A DNA stretch of 64,000 nt from Takakia lepidozioides (GCA_030704615.1 CM060733.1:37944001-38008000), one strand, 5' to 3'; positions 1-12,005 are shown, counted from the first letter of the stretch. Notes: generated by a model not told the origin, from the letters alone. A program made the numbers and translations.

Positions 1-451
1 GTTGCACAAAGTCGGTCTCTGACATGCATTGTCAGCAACGTGTCCTGTTATTAACTACTTGTTAAACATGCACGATTTAATGAATGAAAAACCCAAGAAT
101 TCATCTAAGAGTGTTGCATCTCCAAGTGCGAAGCATGCGCATGTCTAATTTTCTCATAGACTTAGACTGATTTGAAGCTTTGAACCGAGTAAAAAGTCGT
201 GTTGCTAGAGGCAGAAGTGCATGGAGATATATGTGACAGCATTGAATGCAAGTGGTGATATGTTCAATCGCATCAAGATCTATATCAACGATCTGCTTTT
301 CTCTTCCTCATATTCTCTTCACAATGTTTCAAAAAAACTCGATGCAGGAACATCAAAATAAGGTGAAAGACTGTTGGACAAGAAGCTAATTTTTGGCAGA
401 AAATTCACAACAACTCGCTTTATATCTGTCACATTATAGAATCATCAGCGT

Positions 452-1201
452 TCAGAGTGCCAAATTGTATTGGAATATAAGGCACATGTGATACAACAGC
501 GGAGCAAATTCATCTGTAGAACTAGTATTAAAGTTGACAGGGTCACGCACATACATATCACTATCAAAATATCTATCATTGGATTCACACTGATTCTGGA
601 AGAAAATACGAAGCGCATCACTAATGGTTGTCTCATTGGGAAGCAACATATTTCGCCAGAGTGCCTCGCATTTTTTTATGTCCATTCCTTTACATAAGAA
701 TGCACCGGCTGTGGAGAATTTTCCTGATGTAAGCCTTTGATAAAAGACAACCATGCAGAAAGTACCTGCAAGGTGCTTTCCAGGGCGTTGGTGGATATGA
801 TAAATAAAAGCTCGAACAAATACATTCGATGAAGTTAAGCATACCTTGTTTTTGAGTTCAGCACTACCATACATTGCATAGAGTTCCTTGCCCTCCTCCA
901 TTTTGACGGGAATGTGGTTGTCCAAATTCTTCATGCGATACCCAAGCATGACCTTTCCAAGTATGCAAACGATCATGTTTTGATTTTTTGCACATGATAG
1001 TATGACCAGCTGGTGGATAGAGATCCCAACCGATGAACGACTTGATACGCTTGTTGACATGAATCTCACTCGTCGCAAACATATGTATCGCCATTTGAAA
1101 ATGTAAATGCAAATGATGAGGCATTCAACTGGGTTGTTGATCCGCAATTCAAATTGCTCGACACAAATGGTGATGGTGTGTTGTCCAGGGCAGAGTTGCA
1201 T
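452..1201 (-). other. Unrecognised open frame, possibly decayed gene
   Basis: A 249-codon open frame runs on the minus strand, and a second frame (864-1124) overlaps it out of register. Neither resembles a family I recognise. The composition is not obviously low-complexity, and the pattern of two long frames side by side is what a decayed or frameshifted gene would give. It overlaps the EF-hand-like frame on the other strand, so at most one of them is likely real. Confidence 0.2.
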
Positions 1202-1372
1202 CCGCCCTTCGCATACATGTCCACTAGGGTATTGCTCAGAATGACATCTGGTACAATTTTACCTTTGATCAGTCTTCATGGATTTCTTTACCTTTTTCCA
1301 GGGCTTCCACCACAACCCCACTTTACAACTCAATTGACACAAAGCACAAAGCAAAAGAAGAAGACTTTATAA
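1058..1372 (+). pseudogene. EF-hand exon-like fragment
   Basis: An open stretch on the plus strand contains a canonical EF-hand calcium-binding loop, DTNGDGVLSRAEL, with Asp, Asn and Asp at loop positions 1, 3 and 5 and Glu at position 12. It is preceded by a helix-like segment ending in PQFKLL. A stop lies just upstream near 1053, so the piece would have to be an internal exon or a relic. AGG followed by GTATTG (about 1229) could be a splice donor. No second EF-hand or partner exon was found nearby. The minus strand over the same bases also has long open frames, so the true coding strand is not certain. A captured fragment of a calcium-binding gene is as likely as a live exon. Confidence 0.4.
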
Positions 1373-1576
1373 CAGCCAGCGGAAGCTGGAAGAACTTCTG
1401 GTACATAATGGAAATTCCACATTCCAACATCTAGTTTGACTCGCATCGTCTACCGCGTTGCTAAAGCCTCCTTTCGGGGCGGAGTAGAAGCCCCAGTTTG
1501 CGACGGCTGGATGTCGCATGCCAGTCGCAGGGCGTCGCTGGAATATCGTCGCTAACTAGCAACGTAGGGGGTCACT

Positions 1577-1625
1577 ACGGGGGGGACGCTCCGCCCCCCT
1601 TCGGCGACGCCCCGACGTCGCTTTT
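1577..1625. repeat. GC-rich hairpin-forming segment
   Basis: A run of seven G is followed a few bases later by a run of six C, and GACG/CGTC words repeat around it (about 1500-1640). The stretch can fold on itself and is much more GC-rich than the surrounding DNA. It may be part of a non-autonomous element, but no terminal repeats were found. Confidence 0.3.
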
Positions 1626-2447
1626 TGGCGGTATTTTTGAATTTGTTGAAGAGCTGAGGCTTAGCCTCCGGATCCCTGCGGATGTCTGCATGCAATTTGA
1701 TCCAAGCCTTCCTAGCTTCAGTTTGAACCTCTAGACTATATTATAATGTTGGTTGTCTGATATTGCCCATTGCTCTTCTACTGATGTATCCTAGATATTG
1801 TACTCTCTCTCTTTTTCACCCTCTGAAAGGATTTGGCGGCTGTCGACGTCGCAAACGACTTGCTGCCACGTGTTTCCTCCGGGCATTTCCCAAAAACAAA
1901 ACTATCAGCGACGCCGAGCCGCCGCCCCAAACAACGCCGCACGCTCTACTGCAAAAGAGCACGGCTCTTTGATGAATTTTTGTAATACAGGGAACAGACC
2001 GACGTCCACATTACAACCACCGACCCCAACAATGCAGGAAATTTCGACACTTTGTTAGCAATCTTCTCTCCCGTTTGGTCCTTTCTTGGGAGGCCCCGTC
2101 TCCTTTTCACGATTGTCTTGTTCTCCATAGAACCTGCACCCCTGCTTGATCTCTCTGCAATGTTTGATCTCTCTATCTGTGTGTCGACCTCCTTACTTAT
2201 CTGTCTCGACCGATCTCTCCTTGCGATTTCCACCATAGTTTATCTAATCTAGAGACATCTAATCTAAAAACATCTAGAAACATCTATACATGCACATGTA
2301 ATGGCCATGTGCCCCCCCCCCAAGCAGCCTCTGCGTGGAGGCCCCTACTCCTCCGCTAGTTTTTTCGCTCCCAATTGTCGATTTGTTTTTGGTTCCTGTT
2401 GGAGTATATATTTGGAGGGTTATCGGTTATTTTTTTGGGTGGGATAC

Positions 2448-2680
2448 GTCTTGAATTGTGGTCGTCAAGACTCAAATGACTGCATTTTTTGAGGGCTATC
2501 TCAATCAAAGAATATGTGGGGGTGGGGTGGGGGGGGGGGGGGTGTGGAGTCGTCTTGAATTGCGGTCCTTAACAACCGCATTTTCGGAGGGCTATTCCAC
2601 CTAAGATAAAATTAAATTTTAAAAAAAAAGTGATAACCGTCTTGCATTGCGGTCGTCAACATCCGCAATTTTACGTCCTT
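2448..2680 (+). repeat. Three degenerate direct repeats
   Basis: The phrase GTCTTGAATTGYGGTC recurs at about 2448, 2552 and 2639 (the third copy reads GTCTTGCATTGCGGTC), each followed by a variant of CAANNNNCGCATTTT and, in two copies, GAGGGCTAT. Spacing is 104 and 87 bases. A G-run of 14 bases lies between the first two copies. No coding capacity was seen. Confidence 0.5.
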
Positions 2681-3189
2681 CAGTGTTGCAATTTGGATTA
2701 TGTTCTCTATTTCAATTGCTATCGTCCTCCCATATGTGGGGCCTATTTCCGCGGGTATGGGTCTATCTTCCATGGTATTAGACCCTCATAGTCAGGCTCA
2801 CGTGAGCTTGGCCAGGCTCATGGGCTCATAGGCTTACTTCCAAGCTCACGCTTTAGCATCCCCCGACTAATAAAGGTTGTCTACTGGGAAATCCATCAAT
2901 GGATCAATTCACTCGCTTCTACCACCTTAAAACTATGAAACTTTATGATTGACTTGAGTTCTTCTTTACTCTTGAACCACAGGTTTTTGAAATCCAACGC
3001 AATTGTTTGGACCAGTAGAATTTGTACCTTCCGAATTTGAACATCCAAAGACTCAAATCATGTGTCAGGACAATCATTCCTGTAGTCTCATACATCAAAC
3101 CAGGGATTCAACATACACTAATTGGGTGAAAGTAAGCTACGGTGACTACATTTTTCTATCACAACACGTTTTTTCCAAGACATAGTTTG

Positions 3190-4823
3190 ATTTAATTGTA
3201 CCTTAGAGACAAATTTTTATTACAATGATGAAATATGACTAACTTTTATGCTTCCTTCTCACCACGAATGAAGTTGATTTAGTCGACGTATTGTACTTTA
3301 GAAAATTGCATACGACAGTGTCACAGTTCATAAGAAAATGTGTTATGTACTTTTTGCACTCATAATAGAAAACAAATATGATAGTTGGTACTCATACTAG
3401 TATTGATCTACTCTTAAAGGTAGTAAAATCCTATAGAGAACATCAGAAAAGTGAAATTTCTTACTTGTATATTTTATTGTGAACCTCGAAAAACTGATTT
3501 TTCACAAAGTACATGAATGCATGGAAACAAAGTAAAACAATGGACTTCCTTCACTAAAAGGTACAATATTTCATGTAGAGACACTATGCGATATAATGAA
3601 AAATGAAAAAACAAAAAACAAAAATAGAAATAATTTCTGTTAAGAGGAAAAATATGAATAATGCCAGTGTATGTTACTATCAACTTTAGATGGTTCAGAT
3701 CTTTAAGCATGGATGAATTTAGCGGCTACATTTTTTCCATAATTATTAAATCGAAATTAACATTGGGACTTCTTGTGTAGGCCACCCTGTGGATTTTTTT
3801 GAGACACCATAGCTTGTTTTCACCCAAATTCACAACCACCGACCCACAACTTTGGCTTCTACACCTCCCTCAGTTGAAGATTAACAATGTTTATATCGGT
3901 GTCATTTTCAAATGCACATACAGAATTCATTTCGTTTAAAAAAACAAAACAGAGAGGGAAGCCCTAGAAATGCATAACAAATGAGCACAAAAAGAAAAAC
4001 TGCATAGGGTCGTGAAGACTTGCGGAAGAGATAACCACCTAATCACATTTCTTTTTTTGTTATATATATACATATATAGGTATATCTCGAAGTTTAGCAT
4101 TTGTTCCATTGTGATTAAATTATTTTTTATTCGTTGTTCTATAAGTTGTGACTCTTTATTGAAAAGATTTAAATTTTTTCTTCTTCTTTGAATTGGTACA
4201 TATTTTATTGATAATATTTATATATTGAATATTATAAAATAATATAGCAATGTTTTGTGGTTGTCTATTTAATGCATATTTATTTGGAGTTAAGTATTGT
4301 TCTTGGAAAAACAAAAAATCAGTCTCTTAGAATCTTTACAAAGCACCTTGTTTCTTTGTCCTAACAGTTGCAAAATTATGTAACAACACATCACATATAC
4401 TTAAGACATTTATTATAGGGCTTACTCATCAAAGTTCTTTTTTTATACTAAAACACTTCATTACCTTATGGATAAATAAAATAATATTATAATTTTAACT
4501 TTAAACCCGTTTGTATCGTCTCCCAACACTATAACACTATTTTGTTGATATAATGCAATCCAAATAAAGATTTCATGCATGCATATTTTTTTCAGTAATT
4601 AATTTGTAATATTTCATCATTTTTTGTTTTTATTTAATATGAGCAATTTGGGTAGTGTCTACAAAATATGATGATTATGATGCGGGTGACGACAAAATGA
4701 TACTATATTTTTTTTTTCGGACATTTGGACAGCTTAAAAAATGACGATGATGACGTAGCTAACGATGATGTGGCAATGAAATATTTGACCATGACGTGGT
4801 ACTATGGCACACTATTCTTGCTG
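3190..4823. other. AT-rich intergenic DNA, no gene seen
   Basis: This stretch is strongly AT-rich with poly-T and TATA runs, has only short open frames, and shows none of the terminal repeats found elsewhere in the window. Confidence 0.6.
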
Positions 4824-5263
4824 TACACTAAAACTAGTCTCCGACTTTCAATCGTCACTAGAATTTAATAGTGAATCCAGGGGTAAGAGGGAGTGGGGTG
4901 ATTTAACAGGCCCCACCGGAGACGCCCATGTTGCCTCAATCTGACGAGTGTACCGTCATATTGCACGCGTGCATTAAGTTCTTACATTATTCCTATTGTT
5001 TTCTTTTTATTCCTCCGTATAAACGTTTAAACTGCAAAGCACTAACTAGTACGTTAAAATAAATTACTAAAAATATTTTTGAAAATATGTTCGATACAGC
5101 CTCTGAAATTGTGTGGCCTCGTCGTAATGAGGAAGTTGTATGTCGTAGAGGGGATTGTGCCATGAGAGTATGCCCACCACATTCAAACCCTCAGAATTAT
5201 CCTGTTTTTGTTATTTATATATATTATAGTGATGATTGAAAGTCGGAAACTAGTTTTAATGTA
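4824..5263. mobile_element. Short inverted-repeat transposon (MITE-like)
   Basis: Terminal inverted repeats of about 37 bases face each other at 4824-4860 and 5227-5263. The inner 32 bases match at 30 positions, centred on TAAAACTAGT and CCGACTTTCAATC. The 440-base unit has no open frame. The outer end reads TACAYTAAAAC. One end also reads CACTA, but no clean target duplication of 2, 3, 8 or 9 bases is visible, so I do not assign a superfamily. The internal sequence is otherwise unremarkable. Confidence 0.7.
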
Positions 5264-5579
5264 ACTCATGTAGAGGGTGTCTTTGTGTCACGTCATTGTT
5301 GTCATGTTTCGTAGGCCATGCCAACAGCACTTTTTAAGCTGTCTGAAAAGAAAACTGAGTTGTGAAAATCATTTTTGTCAAATCTGCTCTAATATTAGTT
5401 TCTTTCTTTTGTTTCTTCACATATTCCAGCAATGTAAATGTTGCAGCACTTCTAAATATTAATTATGATAAAAGCAATACCAAGCAGAAATCAAGGTTTA
5501 TCCAATTTTCGAAACCCTCATAAGTTGAATACTTTGCTTTTGTGGTTCGCACGTTTCAATTTAATACTAGGGTAGCCTC

Positions 5580-6080
5580 TGCCGTTGGCCCAAGTGTCTA
5601 GTGTCATTTAAGTCTAAGTGCAATACCCAATGTATCCAAGTATTGAGGCCCAAAATGCGACTTCTAGGGTAGCATGTGCGGTTGGCCCAGTGTCGAGTGT
5701 CATCTAAGCCCAAGTGTAAGATCTTCTATGTATCCCAGTGCGTCTCCTATGTCCAATGCGACCTCTGGTTTAGCTTGTGCCGTTGGCCCAAGTGTCCAGT
5801 GTCATCTAAGCCCAAGTGTAAGATCTTCTATGTATCCCAGTGCATCTCTTATGTCGAGCCCAAGTGTAACCTCTAGTGTAGCTTATGCCGTTGGCTCATG
5901 TGTGAAGAATTGAAGTATAAGACCAAGTGCGTCTCCGATATATGTCGAGGCCCATCTAAGCCCAAGTGCAATCTTCTATTCATATATCCAAGTGCATCTC
6001 CCATGTAGAGGCCCAGTGTACGGTGTTATCTAAGCCCAAGTGCAACCTCCTATGTATCCAAATACGTCTCCAATGTCAAG
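5580..6080 (+). repeat. Tandem array, period about 100 bases
   Basis: A unit built around GTTGGCCCAAGTGTC, TCTAAGCCCAAGTG and TATGTATCCCAGTGC recurs. The GTTGGCYC anchor sits at about 5584, 5681, 5782 and 5890, giving periods of 97, 101 and 108. Further, more decayed copies run to about 6080. Short open frames across it are a by-product of the repeat. Confidence 0.75.
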
Positions 6081-6718
6081 GCCCCATTTATTATTTTCCA
6101 TGAATTTACTAAGTAGTAATATATCCAATCAGTATTGATATATCTCCCGTCGAGGCTCCAATCATTGTCCTAGGAAAGCCCACTTTGCTATTTTTCGCGA
6201 ATTTCCAGCGACCCACACCGCAAGTCCAAAAATTATGAGACCAAGTCGGTGCACCCCTCCTTATCGAGGGCTTTCCAACGGTACCAAGCACTAGGGCTGG
6301 GCCCAGGTTCGGGACATCTCAATGTACCACAACAAACAATACAAACAAACAACCTTCCTTCATATATTGATATTGAAAGTATACTACATGATAATGGTAA
6401 TAGCTAATGAATCATCAAAACTCTCAATAGTGGATTTTTGTCTCTTGTCTATATTCTGGACAATTAAGAATGTTAACATATTATATGAGCATGTCTAGCG
6501 GGGCATTGTCTCCCCCTCTTGTCACAATACATAGTTACATCAACAAATTCTATGATAGATACTAGATGTATGTACATCTATTTAATCTCTATGTTGAAAT
6601 ATTTTAGATCAACTTGTTAAGATTTTGATTTTGATTTTGATTCATAGAGCCCACCCTTGACAGAGTAGTATCTACAAAATGAAGTGACTATCAGCTCAAG
6701 TTGGAATTTCTCTTTTTG

Positions 6719-7317
6719 TGTCAAGGACAAGAACATGAGTGAACACAAACAAGAGATCAGACTAGAGGTACAAGACTAGACAAGAAGTCAAGGTCGGCGT
6801 GGCCGTATGCACGATGAGTAAATATGAATCAAGACGATCTTTATAACAATGAACAAGAGTACAAGATATTGGAACACGACTTAAATACTGGAATGCTGGA
6901 AACTGGACTGGAGTACCAAATACTGGAAACTGGGCTAGAGTACTGGGAACTGGACTGGAAACTGGAAACAAGAATAGCTTGAACTGGTGTTGGCGAGGCC
7001 GAAGAGTGTCCAGTCTCGCCTCTTATATATACTGGTTACTAAGAAGTCTTCTAAGAAGCTTCCCCTATGGAGGTTTCTTGATGGAAAAGCTTCCGTAAAC
7101 AAATGAGATATCTTGATGGAGAAGTTTCCTCCAAAGGAAGCTTCCTGAGCAGTTTCCCAAGTTACTCTTGGTAATTTGGTAAACTCCCGATAACATGGTA
7201 AATAATGATAAATCATGATAGATCATGGTAAATCACGGTAAGTCGTGATAATTTTCAATAATTTGGTAACTTCTGGTATTTATTCCTGGTAAGTTCCTCT
7301 GGGCTATGTTCGTGACA
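6719..7317 (-). repeat. LTR copy 1 of the rearranged chromovirus
   Basis: It begins TGTCA and ends TGACA, and is flanked on the left by TTTTG, which recurs after LTR3. It contains the TACTGGAAACTGGAC-type repeats and the GGTAAATCATGGTA-type repeats shared with the other two copies. The adjacent inner sequence, read on the minus strand, ends GAGGGGGTGA, a polypurine tract, so this is the 3' LTR. Confidence 0.85.
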
Positions 7318-8181
7318 TCACCCCCTCATCTAGCGCCGAGTTCCTCGAGGAGCGGTAAAATCTTGGACTTGCTTGGAGTTGGAGAAAATCCAAAATCCGG
7401 CGAATGGTACTTGCCAAGTATTTGGCTCTTCGTTCTTGACTCAAATGATTTATAGGTCCCTGCAATCATCAATAGTGTCTAACACCTTGAACTTGGGACC
7501 ACGCAGTGATTTGACCATTCTGATTTTCGAAGCTGCCTTCAAACATGATTTCGTTGCCCTCTGGGTCTGAAGCCTTAACCTCCAACAAAATTATCAGACT
7601 TCGAGTAGGCTCAATTTGCCGTCGTACGAGGTCTAGACGAGGAAGTACGCGTCGCATTGGTGTCCCATCGTCTCGAGAGTGTCGGCGTGATGTTGAAGGT
7701 CGTGAGAGTCGGAACGGCTGATCTGGTAGTTGGATAAGCGACAGCTCCAATGTATCTGGTTCATGTGACTCCATGTTGCCAATACAAGCTGTAAGAGTGT
7801 TGGAAGTGTAGCTATATATACTGATGTGTGGTGCTCCTCCCTCCTTAGCGGATATCAGGTACATTGAATGTGAAGTCTTCACCTTGAAGCTAACTTGATT
7901 GACATCATCGTTGTGACGTCTTATTAACGTGTAGCTCGGGGCTTAGCTAGATATCGTTGATGAAACTCTTGGACTTTGTCAGATGCATTGACGAGGTTGG
8001 ATGAAAGTTTTCACGTTCGTTCGCTAATGTCGTAGCCTTTCCAATGTACGAAATACTCAAGACGTTTATACTTGATGCGAGAGTCTAAGACTTCGTCGAC
8101 TTCATACTCAATTGATTTCGATTGATGGAGGTGGTACAGAGACTCTCCCTAAAATATTTGATGGATGATACAACTCCAAAC
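7318..8181 (-). pseudogene. Chromovirus 3' region with chromodomain remnant
   Basis: Minus-strand sequence near 8030-8120 encodes the chromodomain core YFVHWKGYDIS, preceded by EYEVDEVLDSR. This domain follows integrase in chromoviruses and helps target insertion to chromatin. A further frame (7469-7882) encodes a Ser/Arg-rich tail of unknown role. The segment then reaches the polypurine tract at 7318-7328. It ends abruptly where LTR2 starts, without integrase. Confidence 0.65.
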
Positions 8182-8809
8182 TGTCAAGGACAAGAACATG
8201 ACTGAACACAAACAAGTGATCAGATTAGAGGTACAAGACTAGATAAGAAGTCAAGGTCGGCGTGGCCATATGCACGATGAGTAAATAGGAATCAAGACGA
8301 TCTTTATAACAATGAACAAGAGTACAAGATATTGGAACACGACTTGAATACTGGAATGCTGGAAACTGGACTGGATTACCATATACTGGAAACTGGGCTA
8401 GAGTACTGGGGACTGGAAACAAGAGTAGCTTGAACTGGTGTTGGCGAGACTGAAGAGTATCCAGTCTCGCCTCCTATATATACTGGTTACTAAAAAGCCT
8501 AAGAAACTTCCCCCGTGGAGGTTTCTTGTTGGAGTAGTTTCCAAGATTAAACAAAGATTTATTGATGGAGAAGCTTCTTTAAACAAAGGAGGTATCTTGA
8601 TGGAGAAGTTTCCTCCAAATGAAGCTTCCTGAGCTGTTTTCCAAGTTACACTTGGTAATTTGATAAATTCTCGGTAATTTGATAAGTAATGGTAAATCAT
8701 GGTAGATCACGGTAAATCACGATAAGTCATGATAACTTCCGATAACATGATAATTTGGTAACTTTTGGTTTTTATTCCTGATAAGTTCTTTTGGGCTATG
8801 TCCATGACA
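8182..8809 (-). repeat. LTR copy 2, internal
   Basis: A full-length copy of the same LTR (628 bases, TGTCA...TGACA) lies inside the block. The flanking bases do not form a target duplication. The sequence to its right resumes within the same 3' region already present to its left, so it marks a recombination joint, not a fresh solo insertion. Confidence 0.8.
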
Positions 8810-9158
8810 GTTCCTGTGACTCCATGTTGCCAATACAAGATATAAGAGTGTTGGAATTGTAGCTATATATACTGATGTGTGGTGCTCCTCCCTCCTTAGC
8901 GTGTATCAGGTATATTGAATGTAGAGTCTTCACCTTGAAGCTAACTTGGTTGACATCATCGTTGTGATGTCTTATTAACGTGTAGCTCGGGGCTTAGCTG
9001 GATATTGTTGATGAAACTCTTGGACTTTGTCAGATGCATTGTCGAGGTTGAATGAAAGTTTTTACGTTCGTTTGCTGATGTCGTATCATTTCTAATGTAC
9101 GAAATACTCAAGACGTTTATACTTGATGCGAGAGTCTAGGACTTCGTTGACTTCATAC

Positions 9159-10010
9159 TCAATTTCCTGATTGACTTCGATTGGTGGAGGTGGTATGGAG
9201 ACTCTCCCTGGAATATTTGAAGGATGATACAACTCCAATAATGAAACATGTAAGCTCCTTGTGAATCATAGTAAGATGAGTAGCAAGGTTTTCTGCAACA
9301 GGGCTTCCAGCAGTCTTCATGTGGAAAGAGTTTGCTCGAGGTTGATGACCATAATTGGAGAAAAATGGAGTTTGTTTGGTCGAAGAATGTATAGTGTTGT
9401 TGTAGGCAAACTCAGCCAATGACAAAATGTCCGTCCAATTATCTTGGTGATAATTTATTGTACAGCGAAGATACTGCTCCAAAATCTGGTTTACCCGTTC
9501 GGTTTGACCATCAGTCTGTGGATGATTAGCTGTAGAGAGGTTGATCTTAGTATCTAATATGTGAAATAATCCCCTCCAGAAATTTGATATGAACTATGGT
9601 CCTCGATCAGATACGATGTCTTTCGGAAGTCCATGAATGCGGTAGATATTGTTGAGGAAGAGTCTTGCAGTTTTCTCGCCGGTAACCGTCTTATTACATG
9701 GAATAAAATGTGTCATCTTCGTAAAACGATCTACAATAACAAGGATTGAATCGGTGATCTTGGAAATTGGAAGGTTCGTAATAAAGTCCATAGACATGGA
9801 CGACCATGGGCCCTTGGAAATGGGTAATGGTTGAAGAAGGCCGTAAGGTCGACGTCGTGGTCCCTTCGCTCTAGCACACGTGTCGCAAGATTTTATAAAT
9901 TCTTTCACGAGTTTCCACATCTGCGGCCACCAATAGTCCCTGGATATCAATTCCATTGTTTTGTTGAAGCCGAAATGTCCTGCAGCCAGAAGATCATGAT
10001 ATGTTTGAAG
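9159..10010 (-). pseudogene. Chromovirus integrase, broken
   Basis: The minus strand encodes an HHCC-type zinc region (ending KSCDTCARAKG), then the integrase core with MDFITNLP (first Asp), VSDRGP (second Asp) and DGQTERVNQ (catalytic Glu region), then WTDILSLAEFAYNN. An in-frame TAG follows DRGP near 9596. The chromodomain lies downstream at about 9060-9165. The open frame continues upstream to 10097, but those first 29 or so codons are antisense to an inverted chromodomain copy, so they are not integrase. Integrase inserts the element's DNA into the genome; this copy cannot make a full protein. Confidence 0.8.
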
Positions 10011-10808
10011 AATTTGAAGTCGACCAAGTCCTAGACTATCAAGTATAAACGTCTTGAGTATTTTGTACATTGGAAAGGCTACGACATCAGCTAACAAACG
10101 TGAGAACTTTCATCCAACCTCGCCAATGCATATAACAAAGTCCAAGAGTTTCATCAGCGATATCCAGTTAAACCCCGAGCTACACGTCAATAAGACGTCA
10201 CAACGATGATGTCAGCCAATTTAGCTTCAAGGTGAAGACTTCACATTCAATGTACCTGATACACGCTAAGGAGGGAGGAGCACCACACTTCCAGCACTCT
10301 TGCATCTTGTATTGGCAACATGGAGTCACGGGAACCAGATATATTGGAGCTGTCGCTTACCCAACTACCAGATTAGCCGTTTCGACTCTCACGACCTTCA
10401 ACATCACGCCGACGCTCTCGAGACGATGGGCCACCAATGCGACGCGTACTTTCTCGTCTAGACCTCGTACGACGGCAAGTGCAGCATACTCGAAGTCTGT
10501 TAATTTTGTTGGAGGTTGAGGCTTCGGACCCAGATGACAATGAAATCATGTTTGAAGGTAGCTGCGAAAATCAGAATGCTCAAATCACTGCATGGTCCTA
10601 AGTTCAAGGTGTTGGACACTATCGATGGTTGCAGGGACCTATAAATCATTTGAGTCAAGAACGAAGAGCCGAATACTTGGCAAGTACCATTCGCCAGATT
10701 TTGGATTTTCTCCAACTCTGAGCAAGTCCAAGATTTTACCGCTCCTCGAGGAACTCGGCGCTAGAGGAGGGGGTGATGTCACGGACATAGTCCAGATGAA
10801 CTTACCAT
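10011..10808 (+). pseudogene. Inverted copy of chromovirus 3' end
   Basis: Read on the plus strand this holds the chromodomain core (YFVHWKGYDIS, near 10050), the Ser/Arg-rich tail (frame at 10232-10519), the polypurine tract GGAGGGGGTGA at 10767-10776, and then the first 30 or so bases of an LTR (10777-10808). It is the reverse complement of 7285-8100. The join to the minus-strand integrase is near 10010 and the join to LTR3 near 10808. Confidence 0.75.
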
Positions 10809-11271
10809 GAGTAAATAAGAATCAAAACGATCTTTATAACAATGAACAAGAGTACAAGATATTGGAACACGACTTGAATACTGGAACGCTGGAAACTGGA
10901 CTGGAGTACCAGATACTGGAAACTGGGCTAGAGTACTGGGAACTGGAAACAAGAATAGCTTGAACTGGTGTTGGCAAGACTGAAGAGTGTCCAGTTTCGC
11001 CTCCTATATATACTGGCTACTAAGAAGTCTCCTAAGAAGCTTCCCCTATGGAGGTTTCTTGATGGAGAAGTTTCCTCCAAAAGAAGCTTCGTGAGCAGTT
11101 TCCCAAGTTATTCTTGGTAATTTGGTAAACTCCCAGTAACATGGTAAGTAATGATAAATCATGGTAGATCATGATAAATCACGGTAAGTCATGGTAACTT
11201 CCGGTAACATGATAACTTGGTAACTTCTGGTATTTACTCCTGGTAAGTTCCTCTGGGCTATGTCCGTGACA
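10807..11271 (-). repeat. LTR copy 3, truncated
   Basis: The right part of the LTR is present, from the GAGTAAATAAGAATC phrase to TGACA at 11271. About 90 bases of the left part are missing, replaced by the inverted LTR tip at 10777-10808. TTTTG follows at 11272-11276 and pairs with the copy before LTR1. Confidence 0.8.
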
Positions 11272-11276
11272 TTTTG

Positions 11277-11894
11277 TAGTAAAAACAGTACCATTGTTTG
11301 ATTGAATATGTTTTGATTTTAATTTTTTCTAATTATTTTGAATCTTAAATGTATACGAATTGTAGTTTTTAAAGATCTATTGTATTTTTTAAATCTAAAA
11401 TTTAGAATATAAAGAGATTTTGGAACATATAAGAACGGAAGAAGGGAAAAAATCTTGCCGAAGCATACTTAATTTATGGTGTCACATCACTCTTAATGGC
11501 TACTAGTAAATACCTTCCGTTTGGAAGGTAATCACCTTCTTACAGCCATAACCGAGTCAACGGGTAGATAAGTGCAAGTATCTTTTTTTTCTCATCAAGG
11601 CTCAAATCCGGCGAAAGTACCATACGTGTGCATTATTATTTTTAAATATTATTTCTATTATTTTCTGCATAAAATATATTCTCAATCAAAATGAAACAGG
11701 CCGCTTGTTGCGTATGACTCCTCCTTATGAACAGTGGAATCTACTTTCATCCATAGCAAACTTAAAAATTCATCCAGTTAATTTTTATAAGTTGTTCAAT
11801 AACTTAGATGTTACATAAGGGATGTATTACTTGAAGAAGGCATATCATCGAGGTTGTTTTGAGCAAAGGAGACGAGGTGACACCTAATCGATGC
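11277..11894. other. Intergenic, no gene seen
   Basis: AT-rich DNA with only short frames. A small hairpin (ACCTTCC, GTTT, GGAAGGT) occurs near 11512-11531. Confidence 0.5.
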
Positions 11895-12005
11895 TTAACC
11901 CCTAAACGACGACGCGACCCGGATCGGGTCGCGTCGTTTTACATCCATCCCCGTAGTTTCCGTGGATGAAGTCCGATGGAAACGTCGTCTGAACGTAAAA
12001 TGTGC
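11895..12005. repeat. R-type end of the large piggyBac-type element
   Basis: After TTAA and CCCCTAA comes an arm ACGACGACGC, then GACCCGGATCG, then the complement of the arm. This gives a 13-bp perfect stem with a 3-base loop (about 11908-11936). Further in, GTCTGAACGTAAAATGT (about 11986-12002) matches GTCTGAACGAGAAATGT in the R end of the small element at 46062. Such subterminal structure is where a transposase would bind. Confidence 0.7.

Larger units (their letters stand above)
6719..11271 (-). mobile_element. Rearranged Ty3 chromovirus with three LTR copies
   Basis: The block is bounded by TTTTG on both sides (6714-6718 and 11272-11276), the 5-bp target duplication expected of an LTR element. 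Inside are LTR1 (6719-7317), a 3' end with polypurine tract and chromodomain remnant, LTR2 (8182-8809), a second 3' end with chromodomain and integrase, an inverted copy of the chromodomain-to-LTR region (about 10011-10808), and LTR3. Coding pieces lie mainly on the minus strand. No gag or reverse transcriptase was found. The arrangement suggests recombination or template switching between copies rather than simple decay. Confidence 0.8.

Noticed and set aside
4824-5263. CACTA-superfamily assignment from the CACTA word at the left end
   Set aside because: The right end reads CATTA at the same place and no 3-bp target duplication is present.
8182-8809. LTR2 as an independent solo LTR insertion
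   Set aside because: There is no target duplication, and the flanking sequence repeats the same element 3' region on both sides, which fits recombination better.
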